Source: Cornus controversa
Taxonomy: Eukaryota; Streptophyta; Magnoliopsida; Cornales; Cornaceae
Assembly: GCA_026545225.1 (NCBI GenBank)
Contig: CM048850.1
Location: 7,551,501 to 7,615,500, forward strand
DNA: 64,000 nt
Direction of reading: 5' to 3'
The notes beneath the pieces were generated by a model that ran no database searches, had not been told where the DNA came from, and saw nothing but the letters and a program-made list of their open reading frames with translations. The position numbers and the translations under genes are program-made. Positions 21,607-33,686 of the stretch are shown piece after piece (the stretch's first letter is position 1; every line of letters begins with the position of its first letter).

Positions 21607-23560
21607 CTGCAATCACGAATAAGTGGAGATGATGATAATAACAAACAATGTTTGTAGCCTGCATAGAACAAATAGCAATCATTGTGAATGTCATCAACTT
21701 AAACATAAATTTGCACACCACTACGATTCAAGTTCAAAATTTTAGATGCCTCCTAGTGTCGCTGAATTCATGCCTACGCAAGTGAACTTAACCCAACAAC
21801 TAAAATACATTTTTTTGCACAAAAAAGCTAAAAATAAATAGATAAAGTAAAGCAAATGCCTAAATCACTCAAACAAACATAAAAAGTGCATAAATAGGCA
21901 TTGGCAAAAACACTTACTACAACTATGAAGCTTTCTCCATCTTCAAAGAACCAAAAAGGCCACTTTTGAAGCTAAAATGACTCTAACCCTACCCGAAATA
22001 TGTTTTTAACTGAGTCGTTATGGATATAGTGACAATAATTATAAGAATCACTACTATCAAACTAGAAATGAAGATATCAATAAATGATACATCTTGAAAT
22101 AGAAAGGCACATGTAAATGGTAAAAAAAAAACTTAAGATAATGGAATAAGCTTCAAAAAATTTAACCATAAATAATTAAGGTACAAATATCCCTAAGCCA
22201 TTTCATAAAAATGTTGTAAAAAAAAAAAACTTAAGATAATGGCATTAGCTTCAAAAAATTTAACCTCAATAATTAAAATAGAAATATGCTAAGCCATTTC
22301 ATAAAATTTTTGTAAAATATAAATGGTCCATGATACAGTAGTTGATGATATGAAACATATCCAATAAGTCCACGGGAACTTAAAGACAATTGAAGAAAAA
22401 AAGAGAAAACTGAAAGTCATCACACAAGATGATTATATTGATCCTTTTATTAATCTTAATTATTGATACTTTTATTAATCTTAATTAATTAAAGTTTTTA
22501 TGCATGAAAATTGTTCACTCAACTATCTAGGATCAGTTTCTTGTTTAATAAGACACTATGATTTAAAATATAACTAGTTCTCCGGCAGAATCATAAATAC
22601 AAGTTGTACAAATATATGCTTATAACAGTTCATTGTTTAATAAGACACTATACAGTAGCAAATTAGAACATGAATTTTCACTCAAGATGTACAAGGAAGA
22701 TAAAAGCAAGCTAAGAACTGCTTAGTTGCAGAGAAACTGGTTGGAAATGAAAATAAAATAAAATCAAATCAAAACCTTAAATTCTTGATGTATTGCCTGC
22801 CCAATTGTCCCTTGAACGTAGACCAACACCAGAGCAAGAATGCTTTTCTTGGAGTACTAGTTCATGCAACAAGGAAAGAGAAAGTATAAGGAAAAAAAAT
22901 ATTGCTGCTTCCTTTTCTTCTTCTAAAATTCATTAAAAAATATCATAAGTTATTTGTTGAATTAGACCCCTCACAATAAAAATCCCCAAAATTGAAGATC
23001 ACCCAAAATTTCCACCCTAATTAAGCAATTTAGCATATTCTCAATTTCCCTAACAAACCTAAAAACTTAGAAAATGACCAAAATAATCAATTGTTAGCTA
23101 CTCCTTTCCATAATTACAATTCAAAAGTCACAATACTTCTAATGTTAACTTTCATTGTGCTTCAACCTAGGGTTTCAACTTCAATTGCTTTAGGAATTCT
23201 TATATGGGTATACAGATGGTTATGATAAATAGAGCAAAAAGATGACTTACAACTGATATGTAAATGGTCTTCCAAAAGCTCTCGTGTTGCAGAAATCCTA
23301 GACACGGTTCCGATTCGAAACAGTGCGAAAGCTTGAGAGTGCGAACTTCTGATGAATCTTCAAAACAGAACAAGGTTTTTCTTCAGATGAATCTTCTATT
23401 GCAGAAAACTTGTGTATGATAGATGACAACTGAAGAGTGTCGGCATGAGTAGAGATTTCCAAAAATATTGCTAGGGTTCAACAAGAGAGAGAAATGAATA
23501 GACGTTCAGTTTGGTTTAGAGTATTTTGGAAATATGAAAAAATAGGATTGTGAGAAATTT
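21607..23560. other. CACTA interior, possible further captured exon and 5' UTR
   Basis: On the minus strand 22785-22860 is open as SKKSILALVLVYVQGTIGQ followed by AIHQEFK and then a GT, in exon-like fashion; I do not recognise it. Repeated ACTTAAGATAATGG(C/A)AT(T/A)AGCTTCAAAAAATTTAACC words occur at 22130-22170 and 22228-22264. Around 23290-23470 the minus strand looks like a transcript leader. The rest is AT-rich. Confidence 0.35.
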
Positions 23561-23569
23561 GTCTCGACA

Positions 23570-23803
23570 TTATAAGGGAAATTGGTTGAGATATTAACAA
23601 TTTAGTAAACACGTTGTTGATATTAAAAATATAGGTCGTTGAAAAAATACTAAATTCATAATTAATAACGGGTCGTGAGAAATAAAAATTTTCAAGTTTT
23701 AACTAGCCGCCACAAAAAAAAGGTTATGTAATATATTTTACACGACTTGCCTTCTATGTAAGTTGTTATTTACAAGTTGTGAAAAGTGAAATTTCTTGTA
23801 GTG
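23570..23803. repeat. CACTA right subterminal repeats and TIR
   Basis: Words such as GGTCGTTGAAAAA, GGGTCGTGAGAAA, ACGACTTGCC and AAGTTGTGAAAAGTG mirror the left array; the element ends in TTTCTTGTAGTG. Confidence 0.75.
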
Positions 23804-23806
23804 AAA

Positions 23807-25307
23807 AATCATCCACAAGTAACCTAGAAGCAGAGTGAATGTGTGTGAAGTCGACAAAAAGCCATCCTCAAATTCAAGTAATGTAATTCCCAAATCACTA
23901 GAAGAAAAAGACGTTTTGACTTCAAATCTCACAGGTAAATATCTCTCTAAAAGAACAACTCTCGGAGATTTGGCTAACTGTTTCTCTCAGTTGTATGTGA
24001 GTAGAAACTTTGTTTCCAAAGTAAAAGCAAGCTCACATACTAATATGAAAAACCGACACATATAAATAGAAAAGTCTCATGATAGGAATGTTGATCACTT
24101 TTGGGAGAATGTCGAGTTACCCACCATAGTGCCTGCTTACTTATTACCCACTATCATATCTTTCCATAAATCTTACAGGTGGTGATTAGGATGGGGCTGC
24201 AGGTGAATATTTTTGGAAGTGATGAGTCTTCAAAATATCTCAAAGGGAAAACTTGTCTTCTCAATTTCTTTTTTCTTTTTCTTCTTCTTTTTTTTTTTTT
24301 TTCTTTTTTTTTTTCATTGAAAAAAAAAATATGATGGTTTTTTTTTTTCTTTTTCACAAGAACATCCGTATCACTTTTCAGAAACTAACAACAGAAAGAA
24401 GGATTATGGTAGGATACGATAGTAGAAAACTAAATTACAAGGCCTATGTTTCTCTTAACTCGAAGTGATTTCATTCTCAGTGATCAACCAAAATGAAAGA
24501 TAATGAGACTACCAACGATTTTTTATACGGTATCCAAGAAAATTGAGTCATCTTGTGACTCGGAGTTAGCATAGAAACTCTCTACAAAAGTGAAAGGCAC
24601 GAAAGCTCACACGGTCTAAGTCTCTACTATTAGATCTTCTAGATTATCAGGAGGTTACTCACTTTTCAATTCGAATTGCAAAGTTCGACTTTTGTGCAAA
24701 AAAATATTTCTGCTTCTAAATGCCCGTGATACAATAATGTCTATCATTATATTACCCTAATAACAAGTTCAATTTAGATCAAAACATTAACATCTCTTGG
24801 ATTTCATGAAACGGATCATAAGTTAATCCAATATCATCATTGTAAAGGTACTATATTGCCAAATTTTTTTTTTTTTTTTGAAAAATGACTCTATTTTGGA
24901 TCAAAAGATTTTCAAAAAAGGCATGCATTTTGATAAATCTACCCCACCCCCAAACAAAATACAACACTGTCCCTAGTGTTAAAAGTATAGCACAATGTAT
25001 TGCGGAAGACAGATAGAAAAATATTGGAACAAATTACCTCAATTGTTCTAGTGTGGTAGAAGTACAGTCCCTACAAATATGCAATGCATAATAATATAGA
25101 CTAAATGATTTAGAACCATATTAATCAAAGACCGTACCCCAAATAGAATATAAACATATCCAAATAGAGTTTACAAAAAATCCTAAACTAAGTAGCAACA
25201 CAACTAAACAGTTACGAAACTCTAAAATCAACCGGCAGGGTTGCCTCCCAAGAGCGCTAAGTTTAACGTCTTCAGCCAGACGCAAAAGAGATAGTACCCC
25301 AAAAAGA
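23807..25307 (-). other. Athila 3' non-coding region, proximal part
   Basis: No env-like frame survives. Just downstream of the integrase stop, the minus strand carries TTGGGAGGCAACCCTGCCGG (about 25232-25251), a GGGAGGCAACCC motif I associate with the post-integrase region of Athila-type elements. A T-rich tract lies at 24268-24330. Confidence 0.6.
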
Positions 25308-26750
25308 TCAATCGAGATAGATTGGATCAACAAGGAAAATATTTTCAATTTCACGAGCCTCCAACTCAAGAAAAGGCTTTATACGTTGAGCATTAACTTT
25401 GAATAACTTTCCATTTTTGGGATCTTGAACCTCAATAGCACCATGACTAGCAACTTGGTGGACATAGTATGGACCAGACCATCGTGACCTCAACTTCCCA
25501 GGAAACAATTCAAGACGAGAGTTATAGAGAAGAACCTTCTGGCCTGGGGAGAAATCTTTTCTCAGAATTTGTTTATCATGTTCTAATTTGGTCATAGCTT
25601 TATAAATCTTCGAACTCTCATAGGCATCATTTCTGATTTCCTCCAACTCATCGAGTTGAAGTGACCTACGCTCTCCGGCTTTATCATAGTTTAAATTCAT
25701 GGCCTTGATAGCCCAATAAGCACGGTGTTCGAGTTCGACAGGCAAGTGACATGCTTTGCCATAGACTAAGCGATATGGAGACATTCCTATAGGAGTCTTA
25801 TAAGCAGTACGATATGCCCACAAAGCATCTTGGAGGCGGAGACTCCAGTCCTTCCTTGTGGGGTTAACCATTTTTTCTAAGATATGTTTGATCTCCCTAT
25901 TGGATACCTCAGCCTGACCATTGGTTTGTGGGTGATAAGATAGGGCCACTTTGTGGGTGATCCCATATTTAGACATTAAGCTTGCAAAGACTTTGTTGCA
26001 AAAATGGGAACCATTATCATTAATTATGGCTCGAGGTACACTGAATCTAGGCAAAATTAAGTCTTTCAAGAAATTCACCACAACTCTATGGTCGGCTGTC
26101 TTAGTGGCTAATGCTTCTATCCATTTGGACACATAATCAACAGCAAGAAGAATATAGATATACCCAAATGAGGAGGGACAGGGTCCCATGAAGTCAATAC
26201 CCCAAACATCAAATATTTTGACAACTAAAATTGATTGTTGGGGCCACTCATTACGCTTGGTAATCTTACCTAATAGTTGACATCTAGGACAAGCGAGACA
26301 GTAGGTATAAGTGTCCTTAAAAAGGGTGGGCCAATAAAATCCCGACTGCAAGATTTTTGCAGCGGTCCTTTTAGAGCTAAAATGGCCACCACATGCCTGA
26401 TCATGACAAAAGGAAATGACAGACTCTTGGTCGTCCTCGGGAACACAGCTACGGATGATCTGATCTGGACAATACTTGAATAAGTAGGGATCATCCCAAA
26501 AATATTCCTTAGCCTTAGCTAAGAATTTGTCTTTCTCTTGCTTAGACCAAGTGGAAGGGATTTGACCAGTCACAATGTAATTGACAATATCAGCATACCA
26601 TGGGGCATGAGATATTGTAAAAAGTTGCTCATCAGGAAAATAATCAGAGATGGGAAGGGAGTCACTAATAGAATCAACAATAAGACGGGACAAATGATCA
26701 GCGACTACATTATCTGAGCCTTTCTTATCACGAATCTCAAGGTCAAATTC
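25308..26750 (-). pseudogene. Athila integrase (C-terminal part of gag-pol)
   Basis: This 461-residue frame (from an internal Met at 26693) is the most complete pol domain. It shows the HHCC zinc-binding region ([14 protein letters not shown] ... CLACPRCQ), then the DDE catalytic core: GIDFMGP (first Asp), IINDNGSHF (second Asp) and [12 protein letters not shown] (Glu). The C-terminal part, [18 protein letters not shown] ... RWSGPY, is the GPY/F module. Integrase inserts element cDNA into the genome. It is in frame with the RNase H segment at 26751-27431 but separated from it by a TAA at 26751-26753, which probably replaced a glutamine codon. Confidence 0.95.
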
Positions 26751-27431
26751 TTAAAGGAGTAAGATCCATCGTATCAACCTAGGTTTGGCATCTTTTTTGG
26801 AGAGAAGATGTCGCAATGCTACATGATCGGTATAGATGATGACCTTAGATCTGATCAAATACGAGCGAAATTTGTCAAAGGAAAACACGACTGCTAATAA
26901 CTCTTTCTCAGTGGTCGAGTAGTTAAGTTGCGCGTCATTCAAAGTCTTGCTAGCATAATAGATCACATAGGGTGCTTTATCAACTCTTTGTCCTAAAACA
27001 GCCCCAACTGCATAATCTGACGCATCACACATGATCTCAAAAAGTAGGTTCCAATCAGGTGGGCAGATTATGGGTGCAGTGGTGAGGGCTAATTTTAATT
27101 GCTCAAAAGCTGAGTGACAAGCATCTGTAAACTCAAATGGTGCATCCTTAGCTAGAAGATGGGTCAAAGGTCGTGCTATCTTACTGAAATCTTTGATGAA
27201 ACGCCTATAGAATCCAGCATGACCTAAGAAAGCTCGAATATCACGAACAGTTTTGGGGATAGGTAGATTTGAGATGAGGTCAACTTTTGCTTTATCTACC
27301 TCAATTCCCCCATTAGAAATAGTATGACCTAGGACAATTCCTTTCTTTACCATGAAGTGACATTTTTCCCAGTTAAGAACTAGGTTAGTGTCACGACAAC
27401 GTTGAAGCACTGAGTAAGATGGTGTAGGCAT
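26751..27431 (-). pseudogene. Athila RT thumb and RNase H
   Basis: The frame contains [13 protein letters not shown] and [16 protein letters not shown] (end of the RT domain), [20 protein letters not shown], and the RNase H part with [26 protein letters not shown] and [11 protein letters not shown]; the acidic catalytic residues are visible in DASD, TEKE and YTDH. RNase H removes the RNA strand during reverse transcription. It is shifted one frame from the upstream RT, with the break between about 27395 and 27430, and ends in a premature TAA. Both lesions are single-base events. Confidence 0.93.
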
Positions 27432-29779
27432 TGCTTAAAAGATAAACCAAAGACAGAGAAGTCATCCATGAAGATTTCTAGAAATTTGTCAACCATGTCG
27501 TGAAAGATACTCATCATGCACCTCTGAAATGTGGCGGGTGCATTGCATAACCCAAAGGGCATGCGACGATAAGCAAATGTGCCAAATGGACAGGTGAAAG
27601 TTATCTTGTCTTGGTCATCGGGGTGGACGGGAATCTGGTTATAGCCAGAGTAACCATCTAAAAAGCAATAGTATGCCTGACCAGCTAATTTCTCTAACAT
27701 TTGGTCAACAAAAGGTAGAGGGAAATGATCCTTCCTAGTCACACTATTAAGCTTCCTATAGTCTATACAAACTCGCCATCCAGTTTGGACACGAGTAGGA
27801 ACTAACTCATTATTGTCATTGGCAACAACAGTGATGCCAGACTTCTTAGGGACAACTTGGATTGGACTTACCCACTGGCTATCAGAGATGGGATAGATGA
27901 TATTGGCATCTAGAAGTTTGATAACTTCAGCACGAACAACTTCCTTTAAATTGGGGTTAAGTCTCCTCTGAGGTTGTCGACAGGTTTTAGCATCGTCCTC
28001 TAAGTGAATGCGATGTTGGACCACGAAAGGACTAATACCTTTGATGTCATCAATTGACCAACCTATTGCTTCTTTATTTGCCCTAAGAACCTCAATTAGT
28101 TGGTTTTCCTGATCCTCAGTTAAATCAGAAGCTATCACCACGGGAAATATGTCAGACTCACCTAGGTATAAATATTTTAAAGTCGCAGGTAGAGGCTTTA
28201 ATTCGACTCTAGGAGGCTTCTTGACATTTTCAAATGCAATGGCATTCGACAAAGACAATGGTTCAGATTGGGACCTATATTTTGGTGTGTCAGAGATTGG
28301 AGTGGAATCTAGCAAAGCATTGACTTCACTAATATAGTTATCCTCATCGAAATCAGCACTAAAATGGGCTAAACACTGTTGGAGTGGATCCTCAGGGTAG
28401 GAATGCTCAAAAGTGTGTGCGGTCAACGACTCAATAAGACAAACATCTTCAAAGGAATCTGAGTCAGGGGGTTGTTTCATCAAACTAAACACATTGACTT
28501 CCACTTTTATGTTACCAAAGGTCAAGGTCATGTTACCATTCCTACAATTGATCAATGCATTGGCTGTAGCTAAGAATGGTTGACCTAAAATGATTGGAAT
28601 TTGTTTACCTTGAGTGGGTTGGGTATCTAGCACTATGAAATCTACAGGATAATAAAAATCAGCCACTTTAACAATTACATCCTCAATTATACCCCTTGGA
28701 ATCTTAACTGATCGATCAGCTAATTGAATTCTAACATCAGTTTTCCTCAAATTATTCAACCCTAACTCTTGATAGACTGAATAAGGTAACAAGTTCACAC
28801 TAGCACCTAGATCCAACAAGGCCTGATCAGCAAAATTTTTTCCTATCCTACAAAGGACAGTCGGACTGCCAGGATCTTTATGTTTGACTACGGCTTGGTT
28901 TTGTAGGAAAGAAGAGCAATGTTGGGCTATGAAGGCTTCCTTTGGGATATTGGTTTTCCTCTTGACTAAGTCTTTAATAAACTTTGCATAAGAAGGGATT
29001 TGCTTAATGGCAGTGAGAAATGGAATATTAATCTGGAGATTCTGAAAAATCTCTAAGATCTCACTGTATTGCGAATCCTTTTTATTATTGACTAGTCTAG
29101 AAGGAAAGGGTGCAGGTGGAGCATATGGCTTAAGAGTAGTAGTGTCAGTCTGAGGACTATGGGCTTTCTTGGCTCTGGGAGAGTTGGATGGGGGAGACTC
29201 AAATGGTGCAGTCTCATCTTGAGTGGGTAGCTCAACCTTATTATCTATTTGCTTTCCTGACCGAAGTGTTGTGATGGAATTCACATGGCCATTTGATTGG
29301 TCAGTGGTAGGAGAAGATTCTATAAGATTAACCCCTTTGTTTTTAGGATTGATTTCAGGTTGGCTAGGCAAGGTACCCCTCTGTCTTTCAGTCAGAACAG
29401 AAGTAAGTTGACTCAATTGATTTTGGATTGACTGTTGAAATTGCAATTGGTTCTGAGTCAATAGGTCAAAGTTACTCTCTAACTTTTGAAATCTCTGATT
29501 GGATTGCTTATTAGATTGATCTAGATTAAGGGCAAGCATTTTCAGAGTGTCATCATAGTTGGAAATATGTTGGTTTTGTGAGACAGGAGCAACATAATTG
29601 CTCATGGGATCAAGTGCGAGATCTTTATTGTGACTGAACTGATTGGTCAATGGGAATTGACCTTGAGGAACAAGAGGTCCTTGAGGTTGTGGTGGCCTAT
29701 TGGAGTTACCTTGAGAACTAGGTTGACCACCTAAGTATTGTGCAGGAAAATTTTGTCGGTATGAAAAGTTAGGATGATT
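27383..29779 (-). pseudogene. Athila gag C-terminus, protease and reverse transcriptase
   Basis: It is in the same frame as gag (30856) and separated from it only by the TGA at 29780-29782. It contains SITTLRSGKQIDNKVELP (an Athila hallmark), the aspartic-protease site written LLDLGASVNLLP (normally DxGAS), IPIILGQPFLATANALIN, and RT blocks WRVCIDYRKLNSVT, FLDGYSGYNQIPVHP, FGTFAYRRMPFGLCNAPATF and FMDDFSVFG. The catalytic pair is in FMDDF, the form usual for Athila-type gypsy RT. The frame ends at 27380-27382 because of a one-base shift near 27395-27430. Reverse transcriptase copies element RNA into cDNA in cytoplasmic particles. Confidence 0.95.
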
Positions 29780-30856
29780 TCAAGTATCAGGATGGTAAGT
29801 CTGGCTGAAGGTATTAGCTGTCGGTCTCTTATAGGTATTAAAAGCACACACTTGTGCATCCGAAGGTTCAGATGTACAATAGACCGGACACGCCTCAGTG
29901 GGATGGGATGAACTAGAACACATATTGCATTGTGCACTTGTGGACATGAGTGTAAAAGCATCGAACTTTTGACTCAAGTCTTTCACACCATCGGCTAGAC
30001 TTTGCATCACAGATTTGAGTTCATTTTCAGGCTTGATCTCATACATACCAGATTTTCTATGGGATTGGTCATTCCTAGAAAATTCATCATCACAATTATT
30101 CCAATTCCAATTTTGGGCATTCTCAGCTAGTTCTTCTAAAAATTGATAGGCTTGATCAGGGGTTTGGTTCTTGAACTTACCTTGGTGCATAGACTCGAGC
30201 ATGGTTCGATTCATAGGTGAAAGCTCCTTATAGAAAAATTGAACTAACTGTGCTTTATCAAAGCCATGATGTGGGCATTTGAGAAGCAAATCATGAAAAT
30301 GCTCCCAAGTGTGGTGGAATTGTTCCTCATTTTTCCCTCTAAAAGTGCTTATGGCATCTCTCATTGACTCGGTCTTTTGCATAGGATAAAATTTGTTCAT
30401 AAACTTCTTTGCAAGTGCATCCCATGATTCAATTGAATTTGGAGGAATGGAGTTTAGCCATGAGGCAGCCTTATCTTCTAGGGATAGAGGAAAAAGATGC
30501 AATTTGATACCCTCGGCATCCAAATTCTGATTTTTGAAAGTGTTACAAATTGTTAAAAATTTGCTTAAATGGATATAAGGTTGCTCACTTTCAAACCCAT
30601 GGAATTTGGGTAACAGATTGATTGTAGCGGGCCTAATCTCAAATTGGGCCGCATTGTTCTCTGGGAGAACAATACAATTAGGTGGGTTGGCTGTGATGGG
30701 TGCGAAGTAGTCATTCAAGGTCCTAGGTGCAGCCATTGGATTATGAGTGGTGGTTGAAGAAAGTGAGAGAGTGAGAGGAGTCTTCTCTAAATCAAGAATT
30801 GATGGATCACTAGAAGACCGAACTAACCGTTTGTTAACCCGTAACCACTTGGGCAT
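29780..30856 (-). CDS. Athila gag polyprotein, N-terminal part
   Basis: The 358-residue frame has an N-terminal tail, then the retrotransposon gag domain with FHGFESEQPYIHLSKFL, LHLFPLSLEDKAASWLNSIP, FMNKFYPMQKT, EQFHHTWEHFHDLLLKCPHH and QLVQFFYKELSPMNRTML. A zinc-knuckle-like CNMCSSSSHPTEACPVY stretch follows near residue 310. Gag forms the particle that packages element RNA. The start at 30856 is the first Met after the leader; a second Met, within NPMAAPRTLNDYF, is also possible. The TGA at 29780-29782 sits where the context suggests tryptophan, so translation of pol would be blocked. Confidence 0.92.
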   Translation of the reverse strand: MPKWLRVNKRLVRSSSDPSILDLEKTPLTLSLSSTTTHNPMAAPRTLNDYFAPITANPPNCIVLPENNAAQFEIRPATINLLPKFHGFESEQPYIHLSKFLTICNTFKNQNLDAEGIKLHLFPLSLEDKAASWLNSIPPNSIESWDALAKKFMNKFYPMQKTESMRDAISTFRGKNEEQFHHTWEHFHDLLLKCPHHGFDKAQLVQFFYKELSPMNRTMLESMHQGKFKNQTPDQAYQFLEELAENAQNWNWNNCDDEFSRNDQSHRKSGMYEIKPENELKSVMQSLADGVKDLSQKFDAFTLMSTSAQCNMCSSSSHPTEACPVYCTSEPSDAQVCAFNTYKRPTANTFSQTYHPDT

Positions 30857-32020
30857 AAACTAATACACAACTATTTATTTTATTTTATTTTATTTTTTTT
30901 AAGGGAAGAAAAACTAACTAATTAGATCCTAAAAGATGGGCTAGACACAGGATTGAACACACAAACCACACAAAAAAATTTGACCTTTTATCTTGAGCTT
31001 AAATTCAAGGGTGATGAATTTTTAAATCTAATATTGTAGAAAATTAATTGGATGGTCTCCAATATTAATTCTCTCCTAATTAGACAACTTCTACTCTCTT
31101 TCAGAGTAACTAGAAGATTACTAGTTAAGGCCTACCAACAACACAACGAGGAGAGTTCCCAGGAAACTGTGGAGAGGCACGTGGCCTGCTTAATGACGGT
31201 ACGTCCACACTCCTTAGACAGAACTTTTCCTAAACATTGTAAAGTTGGAAGGTGCTCACTGGAGTTACCAAGAGTTAACTCTTTCCAAGAGGGTCCTACA
31301 AGCTTTGTGTACACCCTATGGCCAATGTCTAATTGATTTTAAATTAAATTAGGCTTGGACTTTGACAAATGCTTGAATTTTATGATTTGTGGGCCACAGA
31401 AACGGGTGATGAAATCCCGACCGTATCTTGTTGGGGTGCTTGCCCTTAAGTATCTTATGCAAATGCTAATTTAAAAATGCACAAACAAAATAAGCAATAA
31501 AAATAATAAAGAAAAATGAGTGAGTGTGTGGTCTTTCTTTTTTTTTTGAAACAAAAAGAATAACAAAAAAATAATAATAATAAAAAATAAAATAAAGTTG
31601 AAGAAAGTGTGACCCTAGGGAGATTTCTAAGTTATTCTATCCTAGAGTTCACATGCTAAAGTTATCAACCTAAAAAAAAAAAACTATGTTTTCTTAATCT
31701 AAAAAGGAAAAAAAAAAAAAAATTTGATGTAAAAGAATTAGGTACTTACCTGGATGACGTTATTATTTCCTTTGGAAGAGCAACGGATGGTGGCATTTAT
31801 AGAAGAAGTGCATCATAAGAACCTGTCATGGAAAAAAATATATATATAAAAATATTATATTTTTTCTTTCTTTTTTTTCAAGAAGAAAAAATAATAATAA
31901 TAATAAAAGAAACAAAAACTATAATAAATAAAAATAGAAGGGAGGGAAAGAAAGTTAGGGTGGGCTCCCAAAAAAATTGTAGTCTTGAATATTTGGGCTT
32001 CGAATTCTCAAACTTGATTT
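30857..32020 (-). other. Athila 5' leader
   Basis: About 1.16 kb between PBS and gag with no convincing ORF; it contains A-rich runs near 31530-31600, 31670-31725 and 31880-31945. Long leaders are usual in Athila elements. Confidence 0.7.
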
Positions 32021-32033
32021 GGCAACGGCGCCA
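32021..32033 (-). other. Athila primer-binding site (tRNA-Asp type)
   Basis: Read on the minus strand this is TGGCGCCGTTGCC, two bases inside the 5' LTR. The same site with a longer match occurs at 49969-49985 in the other Athila-like element. Confidence 0.9.
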
Positions 32034-32035
32034 TT

Positions 32036-33273
32036 TGACGTATGTAGATTAATTTATGTTTGTCGTTGCTTTTCTACACTTCGTACAAAAAATAATAAAA
32101 CCTGCAAAAACTTTACTAAAAATTGTATAGTAGTAAGCAGGGTCGAACCACTCTCAAGTGAGAATTAATAACAAGTCTAAACTTCAAAACCTAAATCTCT
32201 TGAGATGAAAATTGAATATTTAAAAAAATAAAATTCTGATTTTTTATTTAATAATAAAAACTAATATTAAATGTCTTAGATCAAATGATGGGAAAAATCT
32301 CAAGGAATGAGAATTCACCACCATGGATCCATATAAATGAAGTTTTTTTTTTATATTCTTATCTAGTTTTTCCTCCAATAACCAATACACTTCACCAATC
32401 CAATTAGAACTTGGAAAGATGAAGGAAAATATGGAATAAAAAAGAATGACTTGATTATATATGAGAGAGACATTCTTTACTTAATCTGATACACATTGGC
32501 TAGGTAAACAGAGGTAGGCATTCTTCGAATTACCATTATTTGGCAAACACGAAAAATCCTTCCTCTAATTTTAGAAAATAAAATCCAGAATAGAAGAGTA
32601 GAAGAATACTTTTGGGAGGAAAAAGTAGACAAGAAAATAAAACAACTTACCTATACTTCAGCCATGGTGGCTTCATCACTCCCTCGAGAAGGATGTTTAC
32701 GCTTGCATATTAATAGAAAACAAACAAATAGAAATGAAACTACTACTCATCATTGAATCAATAAAATAAATACACTATTTTTTTCTATAATTTCTAACCC
32801 CCTTCACCATCCCCTAAGACCCCCTATTTATAGAGTTAGAGGGGAATGGTTTAGGTGGGAAAATTTTAAAATACAAAATTCAAAATACAAATTTGAAATA
32901 CCAAATTTAAAATTCAAAAACAATAATTCAAAATACAAAATTTTGAATTTGAATATCTAAAATTTGATTTCCATATCTTTAATTTCAATTCTGGACTGCA
33001 GACGTGGCCGTGTACAAAATATTTGGCAAAATTTTGAACTTGAGACCTCTTGTGAAGTAGATTGCACAGAATACCATCTCTCCTACAATTCTTCTTATGT
33101 TCATCTTTGGCTATATATATATCCTTTTTAGCCCTCTTTTGCTGCTTTTCTTCTTATATGGAAATCAACCCCTATAAAACATAAAATGCAAAGATAAGAA
33201 CCTTTAAATAACATAACAGATGAATTAAAAACTTATTTTAGGATATAAAATAGCAAATTTTGTGCACTTATCA
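32036..33273 (-). repeat. Athila 5' LTR, 1238 bp
   Basis: It runs TGACGTATGTAG ... GTGCACTTATCA and is uninterrupted, so it serves as the empty-site control for the TRIM in the other LTR. Confidence 0.95.
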
Positions 33274-33686
33274 GTTGTGTCGGTCAAATAATGGAAAAGA
33301 AATAGAGAGTGGACATTGGAAATGACGTGTAGGAGATGTATATAGATATACATATATATACATATTTATTGGCAAAAAAAAAAGAAAATTTAATTTAAAT
33401 TTTTTTTTGAAAAAGTTGAAAAGTTGTCGGGGTTGTCAGAAAAAAAAGACCGTATTTTTCAGGATGTTAGCCATGTTTTTCGGGACTGTTGAGGTGACAG
33501 AGATTTGAATTTTTTCGGGTGCAGATATACATATATAGGTGTATACGCACATGCATGAGAATTCCTATTCTACTTTCTTCTTCGTTGCGACGAAACCCTA
33601 AACCTTCCTTATGTTATTCATCTTCTCTTCTGATACAGAGAGAGTGAGAGAGTTGTTGAGTTGATTCCTAGCCATTCTCATAGAAA
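33274..33686 (+). promoter_or_regulatory. Upstream region of the LBD pseudogene
   Basis: TATACATATATAGG near 33526-33539 is a possible TATA box, and CGAAACCCTAAACC near 33590-33603 is a telo-box-like AAACCCTAA motif seen in many plant 5' UTRs. A GA-rich tract (33640-33653) follows. The Athila element lies only about 410 bp before the ATG, so more distal control DNA has been moved 18 kb away. Confidence 0.4.

Larger units (their letters stand above)
17392..23803 (-). mobile_element. CACTA (En/Spm-type) element carrying host gene fragments
   Basis: The ends CACTACAAGAAAAAAGTG and TTTCTTGTAGTG are the CACTA superfamily terminal inverted repeats. AAA flanks both sides (17389-17391 and 23804-23806), matching the 3-bp TSD. 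Subterminal repeats of AAGTCGT(G/T)AAAAG and its variants fill 17410-17830, and related copies lie at 23570-23790. There is no transposase-like frame in 6.4 kb, so it is non-autonomous. On the minus strand the interior has exon-like fragments of a ubiquitin-conjugating enzyme (19201-19305) and a glyoxylate reductase (21491-21606), each followed by a GT splice donor. This is transduplication of the Pack-CACTA kind. Confidence 0.9.
15191..33273 (-). mobile_element. Athila-like Ty3/gypsy retrotransposon, full length, 18.1 kb
   Basis: The LTRs at 15191-17005 and 32036-33273 both start TGACGTATGTAG and end GTGCACTTATCA. GTTGT is duplicated at 15186-15190 and 33274-33278. On the minus strand the order is 5' LTR, PBS (32021-32033), leader, gag-pol (30856 down to 25308), long 3' non-coding region, PPT (17006-17019), 3' LTR. 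Gag-pol order is gag, protease, RT, RNase H, integrase, as in Ty3/gypsy, and the tRNA-Asp-type PBS fits Athila. Removing the CACTA (6.4 kb) and TRIM (0.57 kb) leaves about 11 kb, a usual Athila size. By eye the LTRs differ at only about a dozen positions outside the TRIM, so the insertion is recent. Confidence 0.95.

Noticed and set aside
31052-31336. 94-residue plus-strand ORF opposite the Athila leader
   Set aside because: No similarity recognised; it is antisense to a leader and overlaps another ORF on the minus strand.
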